A stretch of 64,000 nt of DNA, from NCBI GenBank assembly GCA_965213905.1, contig OZ243922.1:186001-250000 (forward strand), given 5' to 3'. Positions 49,945-58,471 of this stretch are shown here, in pieces (positions within the stretch are counted from its first letter, which is position 1; each line of letters opens with the position of its first letter). Source of the DNA: SIRX01 sp965213905 (lineage in GTDB: Bacteria > Actinomycetota > Rubrobacteria > Rubrobacterales > Rubrobacteraceae). A model generated the notes under the pieces. The model ran no database searches and was not told the DNA's origin. It worked only from the letters and a program-made list of their open reading frames with translations. A program made the position numbers and the translations under genes.

Positions 49945-52599
49945 TCAGCCTCCAGGGGCGCCGGAGAGCTTCTGGTTTAGTGTTTCCTTGACTTTAGAAA
50001 GGGCTTCGGGGATGGCCGAGAGGTCCCCCCCACCGGCCTGGGCCATCGTCGGGCCGCCGCCGCCGCCGCCACCCAGCACACTAGAGGCTTCTTTTACCAG
50101 GTCTCCGGCTTTCACCTTCTGTGAGAGATCCGGGTGCAGGTTGGCTACCAGGACGGCTTTGCCGTCGAGTTCCGCGGCCAGGACGACGGCGGACGGGCCG
50201 TCGAGACGGTTTTTTACGTCGTCGGAGATTTGACGCAGGCCTTTCACGTCGGCCGCGACCACCTGCCCGGTTACGACCTTCGCGCCGTCCACCGACTCGG
50301 CCCCCTCTACCAGCGCGCCGACTTCTTCCAGGCCGGCTTTCAGGGCCTGCTCCCGGGCGGATTCCCGGGTGTTTTGAATTTCTTTCTGGAGATCGTTTAC
50401 GGCTTCGGGGAGGTGATCCAGGCCCACCCGAAGCTCTTCGGAGACTTTCTCCGCGGTCTCCGTGGACGAGACCAGGTAGTGCAGCGCCTCCCGGCCGGTG
50501 AGGACCTCGATGCGGTACAGGTCCGCGCCGTGTTTGCGGTTCGTGAGGACTTTGAACGCCCCGACCTCGGCGGTCCCCCGGACGTGCGTGCCGCCGCAGA
50601 GCTCCCGGGAGAAACCGTTCACCTCGACGACCCTTACCAGGTCGCCGTATTTCTCGCCGAAGAGCATCATGGCCCCCAAGTTTCGGGCTTCGTCCATCGT
50701 CGTGGTGTAGTAGCGGACGGGCTGGTTCTCGGTGATCTTGAGCAGTCCTAACTCCTGCACGCGCCGGAGGTCTTCTTCGGTGACTTTGCCGGTGTGGCGG
50801 TAGTCGAAGCGCAGCCGGTCGGGTCCGACGTAGCTGCCGGCCTGGGCCACGTCTTTGCCGAGCACGGCCCGCAAGGCCCAGTGCAGTATGTGGGTCGCGG
50901 TGTGGTTGGCTTCTATCTGCTGACGCCTCACGCGGTTTATGGAGGCCGTAACGTCGTCGCCAACCCGGAAGTCTTCTATGTTAGAGCTTCCATCCTCTAT
51001 CCTGGCACGGAGCACCTGGTAGTCGCCGGCCGGGATGGCGTCGAAAACCTCCAACTGGCCGCGGTCCGAGCGGATCCAACCCTCGTCCGCAACCTGTCCG
51101 CCACCCGTCGCGTAAAAGGGATTCTCCGTTAACACAACGTACAACTCGTCCTCGGCGTCGGGAACCTCCTCCACAGCGACTATGCGCGTCTCGACCCGCT
51201 CCCGCTCGTAACCGACAAAGCGGCTCCGGATCTCCTCGTCCCTGAACGCCGCGACGACCCTCTCGTAGCCCTGCACCGCGTCCCGCGCCCGTTCGCGCTG
51301 CCCGGCCATCGCCTTCTCGAAACCGGCTTCGTCCAGCGGAACGTCCTTCTCGGCCAATACTTCCCGGGTTACCTCTATCGGGAAGCCGTAAGTGTCGTGC
51401 AGGGTGAACGCCACCTCGCCGGGAAAATGACCACCCTGCAAGCGTTCTACCTCGGCTTCGAGAAACTCGATGCCGGAGTCGTAGATCTCCACAAAACGCG
51501 CGGCCTCGGCCTCCACAACCCGGCGAATGTCTCCCCGGGCGCTCTCCAACTCCTCGTAGAACTCACCCATATGGTCTACGACCGTCTCCACCACCCCCGC
51601 GAGCTGAGCCGGGCTCATGCCCAGCCGGGAGTACGCCTGCAAGGCCGCCCGGCGTATTATGCGACGAAGAACGTATTCCCGACGCTGGTTCCCGGGCCGG
51701 ACGCCGTCGGCGATGAGAAAGGCCATGCCCCGGGCGTGGTCGGCGAGTACGTATAGTGCGCGGTCTATCGTCTCCGAGTTACCGAGCTCGGCGTTGGTGT
51801 ACCCGCGCAGCTTGTCGAAGATCGGGGTGTAGAGGTCGGTCTCGTAGACCGTGCGGACGTTTTGGGCCGCGGCGATGGTGCGCTCAAGGCCCAGGCCGGT
51901 ATCTATGCCGGTCTTACCGAGCGGTGCGAGCGTGCCGTCCCGGCGCTGCTCGTACTGGTTAAAGACGAGGTTCCAAATCTCCAGGAAACGCGAGTCGCCT
52001 TCTTCGCCGCCAGGACCGTGGCGTGGATCTGCGCCCGGATCCCCGAGGCCGTGTTCTTCACCGTAATCGTAATAGACCTCGGAGCACGGCCCGCACGGGC
52101 CGCTTTCTCCGGGCGGTCCCCACCAGTTCTCGCTTTTGGGAAGCCCAAAGATCCGCTCCTCCGGGACACCAACGTCCATCCAGTGTTTTTTGGCTTCGAG
52201 GTCTTCCGGGGCGTTCTCGTCACCTTCGAAGATGGTGATCCAGAGCCGATCCCTTGCGAAACCCAGTTCTTCGGTGAGAAACTCCCAGGCCCACTCTATG
52301 GCCTCTTTTTTGAAGTAATCTCCGAAGGAAAAGTTTCCCAACATCTCGAAAAAGGTGAGGTGGCTCGGGTCGCCCACTTCTTCGAGATCCTGGGTGCGAA
52401 AGCACTTCTGGACGCTGGCGGCCCGGGGGGCGGGCGGCTTTTCCTGGCCGGTGAAGTACGACGTGAATTGCTGCATACCGGCGGTGGTGAGCAGCACCGT
52501 AGGGTCGTTGTGCGGTATCAGGGAAGAACTCGGGTAAACCCGATGATCCTTTTTCTCGAAGAAGTCGAGGAATTTTTGCCGGATGTCGTTGCTGTTCAT
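49945..52599 (-). CDS. alaS: Alanyl-tRNA synthetase
   Basis: AlaRS charges tRNA-Ala. The 884-residue class II enzyme has the catalytic core (HNDPTVLLTTAGMQQF, LTFFEMLGNFSFGDYFK, LGLERTIAA), the editing domain with zinc ligands (NHTATHILHWALR, FSRELCGGTHV), and a C-Ala domain ending in GGGGGGPTMAQAGG. The region GPPGESGPCGPCSEVYYD is typical. The ATG start lies 41 bp after the sigma gene. I found no T-box leader in front of it. Confidence 0.97.
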   Translation of the reverse strand: MNSNDIRQKFLDFFEKKDHRVYPSSSLIPHNDPTVLLTTAGMQQFTSYFTGQEKPPAPRAASVQKCFRTQDLEEVGDPSHLTFFEMLGNFSFGDYFKKEAIEWAWEFLTEELGFARDRLWITIFEGDENAPEDLEAKKHWMDVGVPEERIFGLPKSENWWGPPGESGPCGPCSEVYYDYGEEHGLGDPGADPRHGPGGEEGDSRFLEIWNLVFNQYEQRRDGTLAPLGKTGIDTGLGLERTIAAAQNVRTVYETDLYTPIFDKLRGYTNAELGNSETIDRALYVLADHARGMAFLIADGVRPGNQRREYVLRRIIRRAALQAYSRLGMSPAQLAGVVETVVDHMGEFYEELESARGDIRRVVEAEAARFVEIYDSGIEFLEAEVERLQGGHFPGEVAFTLHDTYGFPIEVTREVLAEKDVPLDEAGFEKAMAGQRERARDAVQGYERVVAAFRDEEIRSRFVGYERERVETRIVAVEEVPDAEDELYVVLTENPFYATGGGQVADEGWIRSDRGQLEVFDAIPAGDYQVLRARIEDGSSNIEDFRVGDDVTASINRVRRQQIEANHTATHILHWALRAVLGKDVAQAGSYVGPDRLRFDYRHTGKVTEEDLRRVQELGLLKITENQPVRYYTTTMDEARNLGAMMLFGEKYGDLVRVVEVNGFSRELCGGTHVRGTAEVGAFKVLTNRKHGADLYRIEVLTGREALHYLVSSTETAEKVSEELRVGLDHLPEAVNDLQKEIQNTRESAREQALKAGLEEVGALVEGAESVDGAKVVTGQVVAADVKGLRQISDDVKNRLDGPSAVVLAAELDGKAVLVANLHPDLSQKVKAGDLVKEASSVLGGGGGGGPTMAQAGGGDLSAIPEALSKVKETLNQKLSGAPGG

Positions 52600-52640
52600 A
52601 GAAGCTGTATTCTACTTTTCGAGCGGGCTTTTTCTAGGTT

Positions 52641-53426
52641 TCACCTGCGACCGGCCTCGTGCTGATGCTCCAACTCACCCAGTTCGTAGCGCAGGTCGTC
52701 CAGGGCGCGGCGCAGGAGACGCGAGACGTGCATCTGGCTGACCCCGATCTGGGTGGCGATCTCGGTCTGCGTTTTGCCCTCGTTGAAGCGGAGCTTGAGA
52801 ATGGTCTTTTGCTGCCCCTTTAGGCTGTCCATGGCGCGTTGCAGCAGGATCTTGTCCTCAAGGCCGGCTATGGGAGAGTTTTCGTCCGCCTGGAGGTCTA
52901 CGATGGTGTCCGAGTCCGAGTCCTCCTGGTTTACCGGGGTGTCCAGGCTGAAAGTATTGTACGCCCGGCCGAGGGTCAGCGCCTCCGCCACGCTTTCTTC
53001 GTCGGATTCGAGTTTTTGGGCCAGGTCTACCACCGTGGGGGACTTTCCCGTGCGGACCGTTTCGTCCCGGATGGCGTCCCGGGCAGCCTGGCGCAGCTCC
53101 TGGAGCCCGCGGGGGACCCGCATGGCCCAACCTTTGTCCCGGAAGTAGCGTTTTATCTCGCCGAGTATATTCGGCGTCGCGTACGTCGAGAACTCTATGT
53201 TCCGTTCCACATCAAAGCGGTCTACGGCCTTTATAAGGCCGACGGAACCTACCTGGATCAGGTCGTCCAAAGGCTCGCCGCGGCCGGCGAACTTGCGCGC
53301 CAGAAATTCCACGAGCGGCAGTTGTTCCTGGATTATGCGCTCGCGGGCGTTTTGATCCCCTTCCTGATGGTATTTCAGGAGTAGTTTGCGGATGCGAGCC
53401 TTGTTGGGCCGCCGGTAGCGGCTCAT
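52641..53426 (-). CDS. SigB/SigF-type stress or sporulation sigma factor
   Basis: The 261-residue group 3 sigma factor has region 2 (PLVEFLARKFAGRGEPLDDL, IEFSTYATPNILGEIKRYFR), region 3 (SPTVVDLAQKLESDEESVAE, NTFSLDTPVN) and region 4 (TILKLRFNEGKTQTEIATQ, GVSQMHVSRLLRRALDDL). Region 2.4 (KGWAMRVPRGLQELR) is the SigB/SigF/SigG pattern. The ATG at 53426 overlaps the upstream anti-sigma-like gene as ATGA. Target genes cannot be inferred from the window. Confidence 0.9.
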   Translation of the reverse strand: MSRYRRPNKARIRKLLLKYHQEGDQNARERIIQEQLPLVEFLARKFAGRGEPLDDLIQVGSVGLIKAVDRFDVERNIEFSTYATPNILGEIKRYFRDKGWAMRVPRGLQELRQAARDAIRDETVRTGKSPTVVDLAQKLESDEESVAEALTLGRAYNTFSLDTPVNQEDSDSDTIVDLQADENSPIAGLEDKILLQRAMDSLKGQQKTILKLRFNEGKTQTEIATQIGVSQMHVSRLLRRALDDLRYELGELEHQHEAGRR

Positions 53427-53710
53427 GCCACCAGCTCTACGACCATGCGCCACTCGGGGTCTTCCTCGGAACCCCCGACGCTGTCCTCGACCTCGGCCAC
53501 GACGGCTTCTTCCGTCCAGCAGAAACGGTAGCGGGTGTGCTCTTCGCCGGAGTGCAGGCTCTCCAGAACCTCGACCGCTTCTTCGAGGCCACCGACCCCG
53601 ATCTTGGCTCGCGCCACGAGGCCGGCGAGCACCAACCCCGCGCAGCCGCTCATCTCGGCGGCCGGCGGCAAGTCTAGATACACGTACCCGGGGGACTCGT
53701 TGTCAGGCAA
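53423..53710 (-). CDS. Small RsbW-like anti-sigma candidate lacking an ATP-binding N box
   Basis: The 95-residue protein begins at TTG with GAGGAG 8 nt upstream. Its pattern (VYLDLPPAAEMSGCAGLVLAGLVARAK, then GVGGLEEAVEVLESL and a beta-rich acidic C-terminus) resembles the four-helix/beta core of actinobacterial RsbW-type anti-sigma factors. The E-x-x-x-N-x-x-x-H box that binds ATP is replaced by EVLESLHSG, and the later G boxes are missing. Overlap with the sigma gene supports a regulatory partner role. Family assignment is tentative. Confidence 0.5.
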   Translation of the reverse strand: MPDNESPGYVYLDLPPAAEMSGCAGLVLAGLVARAKIGVGGLEEAVEVLESLHSGEEHTRYRFCWTEEAVVAEVEDSVGGSEEDPEWRMVVELVA

Positions 53711-53715
53711 TATGT

Positions 53716-54066
53716 TTACTCCTCGTTCGGAAACGGTATCGGGCGCGTGTCGTCCTCGTGCAGCGGCCCGCGGGCCTGTGGGGGTAGAGAACCGGCTTGG
53801 GTCGGGCCAACCTCGGTTTCAAGGGTGGTAGTCTGGCCCGCGTTCTCCGAACCCCCGTGCTGGTCGAGGTCGCGCAGGATCTCCGCCCGGCGGCTGGAGG
53901 AGCCCTCGCGGGCCGCGGCGACCGCGCTCTCGAACCTCCGGCGGACGTTGTCCGGCAGGTTTCGCGCGGATTTCGGCAACTGCTTGCGAACTTCCTCGTT
54001 TGTGGCGTAGACCGTCCCGGCGACCCCGATAACGGCCCCGGCCACGAGCTTTCCCCATCCCGCCAT
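53716..54066 (-). CDS. Small membrane-anchored protein (YtxH-like), function unknown
   Basis: The 116-residue product has one N-terminal hydrophobic helix (WGKLVAGAVIGVAGTVYA) followed by a charged region (NEEVRKQLPKSARNLPDNVR) and a disordered acidic/Pro-rich tail. This resembles YtxH-type general stress proteins, but the match is structural only. It lies between a DUF948-type gene and the sigma regulators with 3-6 bp spacing. Confidence 0.7.
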   Translation of the reverse strand: MAGWGKLVAGAVIGVAGTVYATNEEVRKQLPKSARNLPDNVRRRFESAVAAAREGSSSRRAEILRDLDQHGGSENAGQTTTLETEVGPTQAGSLPPQARGPLHEDDTRPIPFPNEE

Positions 54067-54069
54067 GCT

Positions 54070-54447
54070 TTACTCCTCTTCTTTCTTGCTCTCACGCCCG
54101 AAGAACGTGCTCACGCCTTTGGAGAGGCCTGCGGATGCCGAAGAGATGCCGATAACGCCGTTCCGGACGCCTTTCGTTATGACGGTCGTCGTCTGGTCCA
54201 GCTCGTCCGTGATCCCGGCCACGTCCCCCACGGCTTCGTCTAGTTGCGAGAGTTGGCTGTTTATGTTGTCCACCGTAACGTGGGTTTTCCCGATCAGGGG
54301 CACCACTTCTTCGGAGACTTCTTTTATGGATCCCTCCGTGGTAGAGAAAATTTTAGCCAGCCTGAGAAAAACGAACGCCAGCAGAAAGAAAGCCACCGCG
54401 AGGCCCAAATACAGCAAACCTTTCGCCAACTCCACAAACACTTCCAA
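54070..54447 (-). CDS. DUF948-type single-pass membrane protein, function unknown
   Basis: The 125-residue product has a transmembrane helix near the start (GLLYLGLAVAFFLLAFVFLR) and an amphipathic helical stretch (EVSEEVVPLIGKTHVTVDNI, LSQLDEAVGDVAGITDELDQ), the DUF948 pattern also seen in stress-related YtxG proteins. The TTG at 54447 has GGAGGT 9 nt upstream. In other actinobacteria such pairs with YtxH-like genes occur between mnmA and alaS, as here. Confidence 0.75.
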   Translation of the reverse strand: MEVFVELAKGLLYLGLAVAFFLLAFVFLRLAKIFSTTEGSIKEVSEEVVPLIGKTHVTVDNINSQLSQLDEAVGDVAGITDELDQTTTVITKGVRNGVIGISSASAGLSKGVSTFFGRESKKEEE

Positions 54448-54520
54448 CCTCAGCACACCTCCAAAGCGAACCAACCGAAAACACGATTATACTCCCGCGG
54501 CGTACCCGAACACCACCGGC

Positions 54521-55993
54521 CTAGCCGTGCGGCGCTACCACGCCGCCGCCGACCACCCTTTCTCCGTCGGCCGTATAGAAGACCGCCGACTGTCCCGGCG
54601 CGACCCGGGCGGTTGGCTCTTCGAGGTACGCGACCCACTCGCCGGAACCTTCCGGCCTCCACTCTTCTATCTCACAGGCTACGGGTTGGCTGTTGTAGCG
54701 CAACTGGACCATGCTGGACTCGCCCGGCTCCAGGAACCAGTTCAGCCCGCCGACCCGGACCTCCGTAACCTCCAGCGCCTCCCGGCGGCCCACGACGACC
54801 TGCTGCGCCCGCGGCCGCACCTCGGTTACGTACAGCGGTGTCGGGGCCGACACCCCGATGCCCCGCCGCTGGCCGATGGTGAAGTCCACGACCCCGTCGT
54901 GGCGGCCCAAAACCCGCCCCTCGTCGTCCACGACCTCTCCCGGCTCCGCCGCCACGTTCTTACGGACGAACTTCCGGTAGTTACCGTCAGGGATAAAGCA
55001 AATGTCCTGGCTTTCCGGGGTGTACGCCACAGCCAGGCCACGGTCCTCGGCGATCTGGCGGATCTCCGTTTTCCGGTAGTCTCCCAACGGGAAAACCGCG
55101 CGGGCGAGCAATTTTTGGGGCGTGGGCCACAGGACGTAGGTCTGGTCTTTGGTCTCATCTTCCGGCCGGGCCAGGGCCGGTCCCTCGACGACGCGGGCGT
55201 AGTGGCCCGTCGCGACGTGGTGGTAGCCCAGCATGTCCGCGAGAAAGGCCGCCGCGTGAAACTTGACGTGGGCGTTGCAGGCCACGCACGGGTTCGGCGT
55301 CCGGCCCGCCGCATAGGAACCGACGAAGTCCTGCATCACACGCTGCTGAAAGAGCTTTTTCAGGTTGAGCGTGAAGTGCGGCAGCCCCATGCGGTGCGCC
55401 GTGTCGCGGGCAAAGAGCACGGTGTCCGGCGAGCAGCACGACCGGCTCCCTTTTTCGCCGTCGTGCAGCCGAAAAGTAACCGTCGCAACGTCGTAGCCGG
55501 CTTCCTTTAGCAGCAGGGCCGTAACCGCAGAGTCCACCCCGCCGCTCATCGCCGCCACGACGGTTTTGTCTTTCTCCTCCCCGTTTCCGGTGTAGCCTTC
55601 CAAAAGCAACTCGCCCGCCGACTGGTTCAGGTGGTCTTCGAAGGCTTTGTGCAAGGCGTCCAGCGTAAGCGTGAGGGCGTGTTCTTTGCCGGGCGGCAGC
55701 GGCCCGCCGAGCGCCGCTTCGAGGTCGGCCCGGGAGACGCGGGCTCCTTCGAGAAGCGACTTCCCGTCCACGAGTTCTGCCAGGGCAGACCCGGCGGCTA
55801 TGCTGGCGGCGCAGCCGTAGGCTTTGTAGCGCACCGCTTCGAGGATGCCGTCTTCGACTTTGACCATAAAGCGGGCCACGTCGCCGCAGGCCTCGTGGCC
55901 GGACTCTCCCTCGCCGGTGGCGTCGGTTAATTCTCCCGCGTTGCGCGGGTTTATCAGGTGTTCTATCAATTCCGGTTTGTAACTACGGGGCAT
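54521..55993 (-). CDS. mnmA: Fused IscU-like scaffold and tRNA 2-thiouridylase MnmA
   Basis: A single 490-residue frame carries two proteins. Residues 1-120 are IscU/NifU-like: LIEHLINPRNAGEL, Cys36 in EACGDVARF, Cys61 in YGCAAS, ELVDGKSLLE, and LGGPLPPGKEHA, where the third cluster Cys is Ala106. Residues 143-490 are MnmA: PP-loop MSGGVDSAV (149-157), PNPCVACNAHVKF, TGHYARV and the second active Cys in SQDICFIPDGNY. MnmA makes s2U34 in tRNA. The ATG has AAGGA 7 nt upstream; a TTG at 56017 overlapping the iscS stop is an alternative. iscS directly upstream is the sulfur donor. Confidence 0.92.
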   Translation of the reverse strand: MPRSYKPELIEHLINPRNAGELTDATGEGESGHEACGDVARFMVKVEDGILEAVRYKAYGCAASIAAGSALAELVDGKSLLEGARVSRADLEAALGGPLPPGKEHALTLTLDALHKAFEDHLNQSAGELLLEGYTGNGEEKDKTVVAAMSGGVDSAVTALLLKEAGYDVATVTFRLHDGEKGSRSCCSPDTVLFARDTAHRMGLPHFTLNLKKLFQQRVMQDFVGSYAAGRTPNPCVACNAHVKFHAAAFLADMLGYHHVATGHYARVVEGPALARPEDETKDQTYVLWPTPQKLLARAVFPLGDYRKTEIRQIAEDRGLAVAYTPESQDICFIPDGNYRKFVRKNVAAEPGEVVDDEGRVLGRHDGVVDFTIGQRRGIGVSAPTPLYVTEVRPRAQQVVVGRREALEVTEVRVGGLNWFLEPGESSMVQLRYNSQPVACEIEEWRPEGSGEWVAYLEEPTARVAPGQSAVFYTADGERVVGGGVVAPHG

Positions 55994-56013
55994 CAGGCTT
56001 CGTCCTTCGGGTT

Positions 56014-57186
56014 TCAAGTTTTGGTGTACAAGGGAGATATTTCGCGGAGCCGTTGCACGGCGCCGGAGAAGGCTTCGAGGAAGCCTTGGATCTCCGCGGG
56101 CTCGTTGTCTTTGCCGACCGTGACCCTGACCGCCGAGAAAGCTTCTCTCTCGTCCTGGCCCATCGCCAGCAAGACCGGCGAGGCCTTGTGGCCGCCGGAG
56201 GCGCAGGCCGAGCCGCTACCGATGGCATACCCCAACGCGTCGCACATCAGGACCAATCCCTCGGCCTCTACGCCTTCGACGGTGAGGTGGACGTTGTTGG
56301 TCAGCCGGTCGTCCGGGTGGCCGTTTAGCCGCACCCCGGGGATGGAAGTCGTGCCGGAGATGATCTCGTCGCGTAGCTCCCTCTCGTGCCGGGCTCTCTC
56401 GTGCAACCCGGCTTTGGCCATCCGGGCGGCCTCACCGAAGCCCGCGATGCCCGCGACGTTCTCCGTACCACTCCGCAGGCCTCCCTCCTGCCCGCCGCCG
56501 AACAGCATCGGCTCCAACCTCACGCCGCCCCGGACGTACAGCGCGCCGACCCCTTGGGGTCCATAAAGCTTGTGGGCGGAGATGGCGAGCGTCGAAACCG
56601 GGGTCTCCGTAACGTCTATCCGGACTCTACCCGCCGCCTGCACGGCGTCAACGTGAAACGGTACGCCGCGTTCGAGGCAGGCTTCCGCCAACTCCCCGAC
56701 GGGCTGCACGGTTCCAACCTCGTTATTTGCCCATACGACCGCCGCGAGGCCCGTGTCGGGCGTTAGGGAATCAACGAACTCGCCCTGGTTAACCAGGGCC
56801 GTATCGTCTACGCCTACGCGCGTCACTTCGTAGCCTTCGTTTTCGAGCTTTAGGGCGGGTTTCCGGACGGCGGCGTGCTCGACGGCGGAGATAACGATGT
56901 GTCGTCCCTCCGCGTGCCCTCCCTCCGCGGCGCGTACGAGCCCGAACACGGCCAGGTTGTCGGCTTCGGTGCCGCCGGAGGTAAAGATTATCTCTTCCGG
57001 GGAAGCCCCGATCAGGGCCGCCACACGCTCCCGCGCCTCCTCTACGGCCCCTGCGGCCACAGAGCCGGGACCGTGTAGCGAGGACGGGTTGCCCCTTACG
57101 CCACCGAGGTGCGGAAGCATAGCTTCCAGGACCCGGCTGTCGAGCGGCGTGGTGGCGGCGTTGTCCAGGTAAAAGATTTCGGTCAT
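56014..57186 (-). CDS. iscS: Cysteine desulfurase (IscS/NifS family)
   Basis: The PLP enzyme releases sulfur from cysteine as a persulfide. The 390-residue sequence has FTSGGTEADNLAVFG, SAVEHAAVRKP, FHVDAVQAAGRV, the PLP Lys in ISAHKLYGPQGVGAL, RSGTENVAGI and the active Cys in GSGSACASGGHKAS. Its gene overlaps the IscU-MnmA fusion, so the sulfur is probably passed mainly to tRNA thiolation, possibly also to Fe-S clusters. Confidence 0.94.
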   Translation of the reverse strand: MTEIFYLDNAATTPLDSRVLEAMLPHLGGVRGNPSSLHGPGSVAAGAVEEARERVAALIGASPEEIIFTSGGTEADNLAVFGLVRAAEGGHAEGRHIVISAVEHAAVRKPALKLENEGYEVTRVGVDDTALVNQGEFVDSLTPDTGLAAVVWANNEVGTVQPVGELAEACLERGVPFHVDAVQAAGRVRIDVTETPVSTLAISAHKLYGPQGVGALYVRGGVRLEPMLFGGGQEGGLRSGTENVAGIAGFGEAARMAKAGLHERARHERELRDEIISGTTSIPGVRLNGHPDDRLTNNVHLTVEGVEAEGLVLMCDALGYAIGSGSACASGGHKASPVLLAMGQDEREAFSAVRVTVGKDNEPAEIQGFLEAFSGAVQRLREISPLYTKT

Positions 57187-57235
57187 AGCCCGCCTAGTTT
57201 AACTTACGAAGCCCGAATTTCAGCGGTGTTTCGGC

Positions 57236-58231
57236 CTAAATTGTGATCGTGTCGGCCACCGCGCCGCCGGAGTCCAGCAGGGCGAGTTGGTCTCCGGGGG
57301 AGAGCCCTAGTTCCTGGCCGCTCTCAAAGGTGCCGGCGACCGGCTCGCCTTCGGCGTTTTCCAGGTCCGGGACGCGGCCCACGGATACCTCTTCCCCGGG
57401 CCGCACGCGGACCTCGTCGCCGATGAGCACGCCGTCGGAGTCGGGGTTTACCTCGCCGGTCTCCGGGTCCAATATCCTCAAGGAGAAACCCTGGAGGCTG
57501 ACGGCCCGGTCGCTCCGGTTTTGCACGGTGAAGTATTCGATCCCCCCGCCGCCCTCCGTGACCTCTATGCGGTCCAGGCCCACGTCCACGTCGCTGGTGT
57601 TGCCCTCCACGTCGTTGGCGCTGAGGTCGAAAAGCGCTTGGTTGAGCACGGGCTGCGGCAGGTAGCCCTGAAACAGGTTCTCGATCACGTACTGGTCCCC
57701 CCGGGGTGCGAGCGTCGCCACGAAAGGCGTGTACCCTACCCCGAGTTGGGCCGCCAAAGTTCCATACTCCTCCGCCTGGAGCCCCGCGCCCTCTCCGGTA
57801 GAACCCGGATTATCTATATTGTAAGTAAAAAACTCTATGGTCGGGTAGTCGGGTTGTAAGTCCTGGAGGGCGCTGCTGACGGTGTCATCCACTTCGAGGC
57901 CCTGGGGATAAAATTCATCCCCGCCCTCCTTCACGAACTGGACCGCGATCAAGGCCCGCCGCTGATAAGCCGCCTGAAAGTCCGGCGGGACGGCCTGATC
58001 CTGGTTCAGCGTGAACGGTACGTCCCGGACGGTCTCTGCCTGGCCGGCCCCCACCGTGGCGCCCCCGGCCGAACCCGCGGGCGTCGTAACGGCCGGCGCG
58101 TCGGTGACGGTCTCCCCCGCTTCCGGGATCTCCGCCTCCTCGCCGTCGTCTCCGCTACACCCGGCGAGCACGAAGCTCGCGAAGAGGCCCACGAGGAGGG
58201 TGGCGAGAAGAAGTCGGAGCCTTGCTTTCAA
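57236..58231 (-). CDS. Secreted lipoprotein with thioredoxin-like and lamin-tail domains
   Basis: The 331-residue product has a signal peptide (MKARLRLLLATLLVGLFASF) and lipobox VLAGC, then a Ser/Thr/Ala linker. Residues about 75-205 resemble a thioredoxin fold without a CxxC but with the cis-Pro strand (AVQFVKEGGDE, YPTIEFFTYNID, LGVGYTPFVATLAP). The C-terminus (about 215-331) matches lamin-tail domains (IEYFTVQNRSDRAVSLQGFS, DQLALLDSGGAVADTITI). The TTG at 58231 was chosen because it begins the signal peptide; an upstream TTG with GGGAGG is possible. Function unknown; probably anchored outside the membrane. Confidence 0.75.
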   Translation of the reverse strand: MKARLRLLLATLLVGLFASFVLAGCSGDDGEEAEIPEAGETVTDAPAVTTPAGSAGGATVGAGQAETVRDVPFTLNQDQAVPPDFQAAYQRRALIAVQFVKEGGDEFYPQGLEVDDTVSSALQDLQPDYPTIEFFTYNIDNPGSTGEGAGLQAEEYGTLAAQLGVGYTPFVATLAPRGDQYVIENLFQGYLPQPVLNQALFDLSANDVEGNTSDVDVGLDRIEVTEGGGGIEYFTVQNRSDRAVSLQGFSLRILDPETGEVNPDSDGVLIGDEVRVRPGEEVSVGRVPDLENAEGEPVAGTFESGQELGLSPGDQLALLDSGGAVADTITI

Positions 58232-58320
58232 GTTTCCGGCGCGATCCTTACGCGGCCAACGTCCAACTTCCAAGAGCCTCCCGGGTGCCTGCCGGCACGG
58301 TCTTCTGGTGTTGCAAAAAC

Positions 58321-58374
58321 CTGCGGTTGAGTCAAACACAATCCCCCGGGGAGCGCAATCGGGGGTTCCCGCAG
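58321..58374. repeat. Nested inverted repeat in the divergent lipoprotein-aspS region
   Basis: Outer arms CTGCGG (58321-58326) and CCGCAG (58369-58374) enclose CCCCCG (58343-58348) and CGGGGG (58360-58365). It could be an RNA leader for either gene or an operator. I found no T-box core (GGTGGNACC-type) that would make it an amino-acid-responsive aspS leader. Confidence 0.4.
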
Positions 58375-58471
58375 AACTCTCCGCGGGAGGATCTGCACAC
58401 CATGATATACACTCCGCAGTTATCCCTACTATAGAGCAGGACGGCATACGAGTACGAGAGGAGCGCACGAT

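Noticed and set aside
58232..58471. T-box leader for aspS
   Set aside because: Structured sequence is present but the conserved T-box core and an obvious terminator/antiterminator pair are not.
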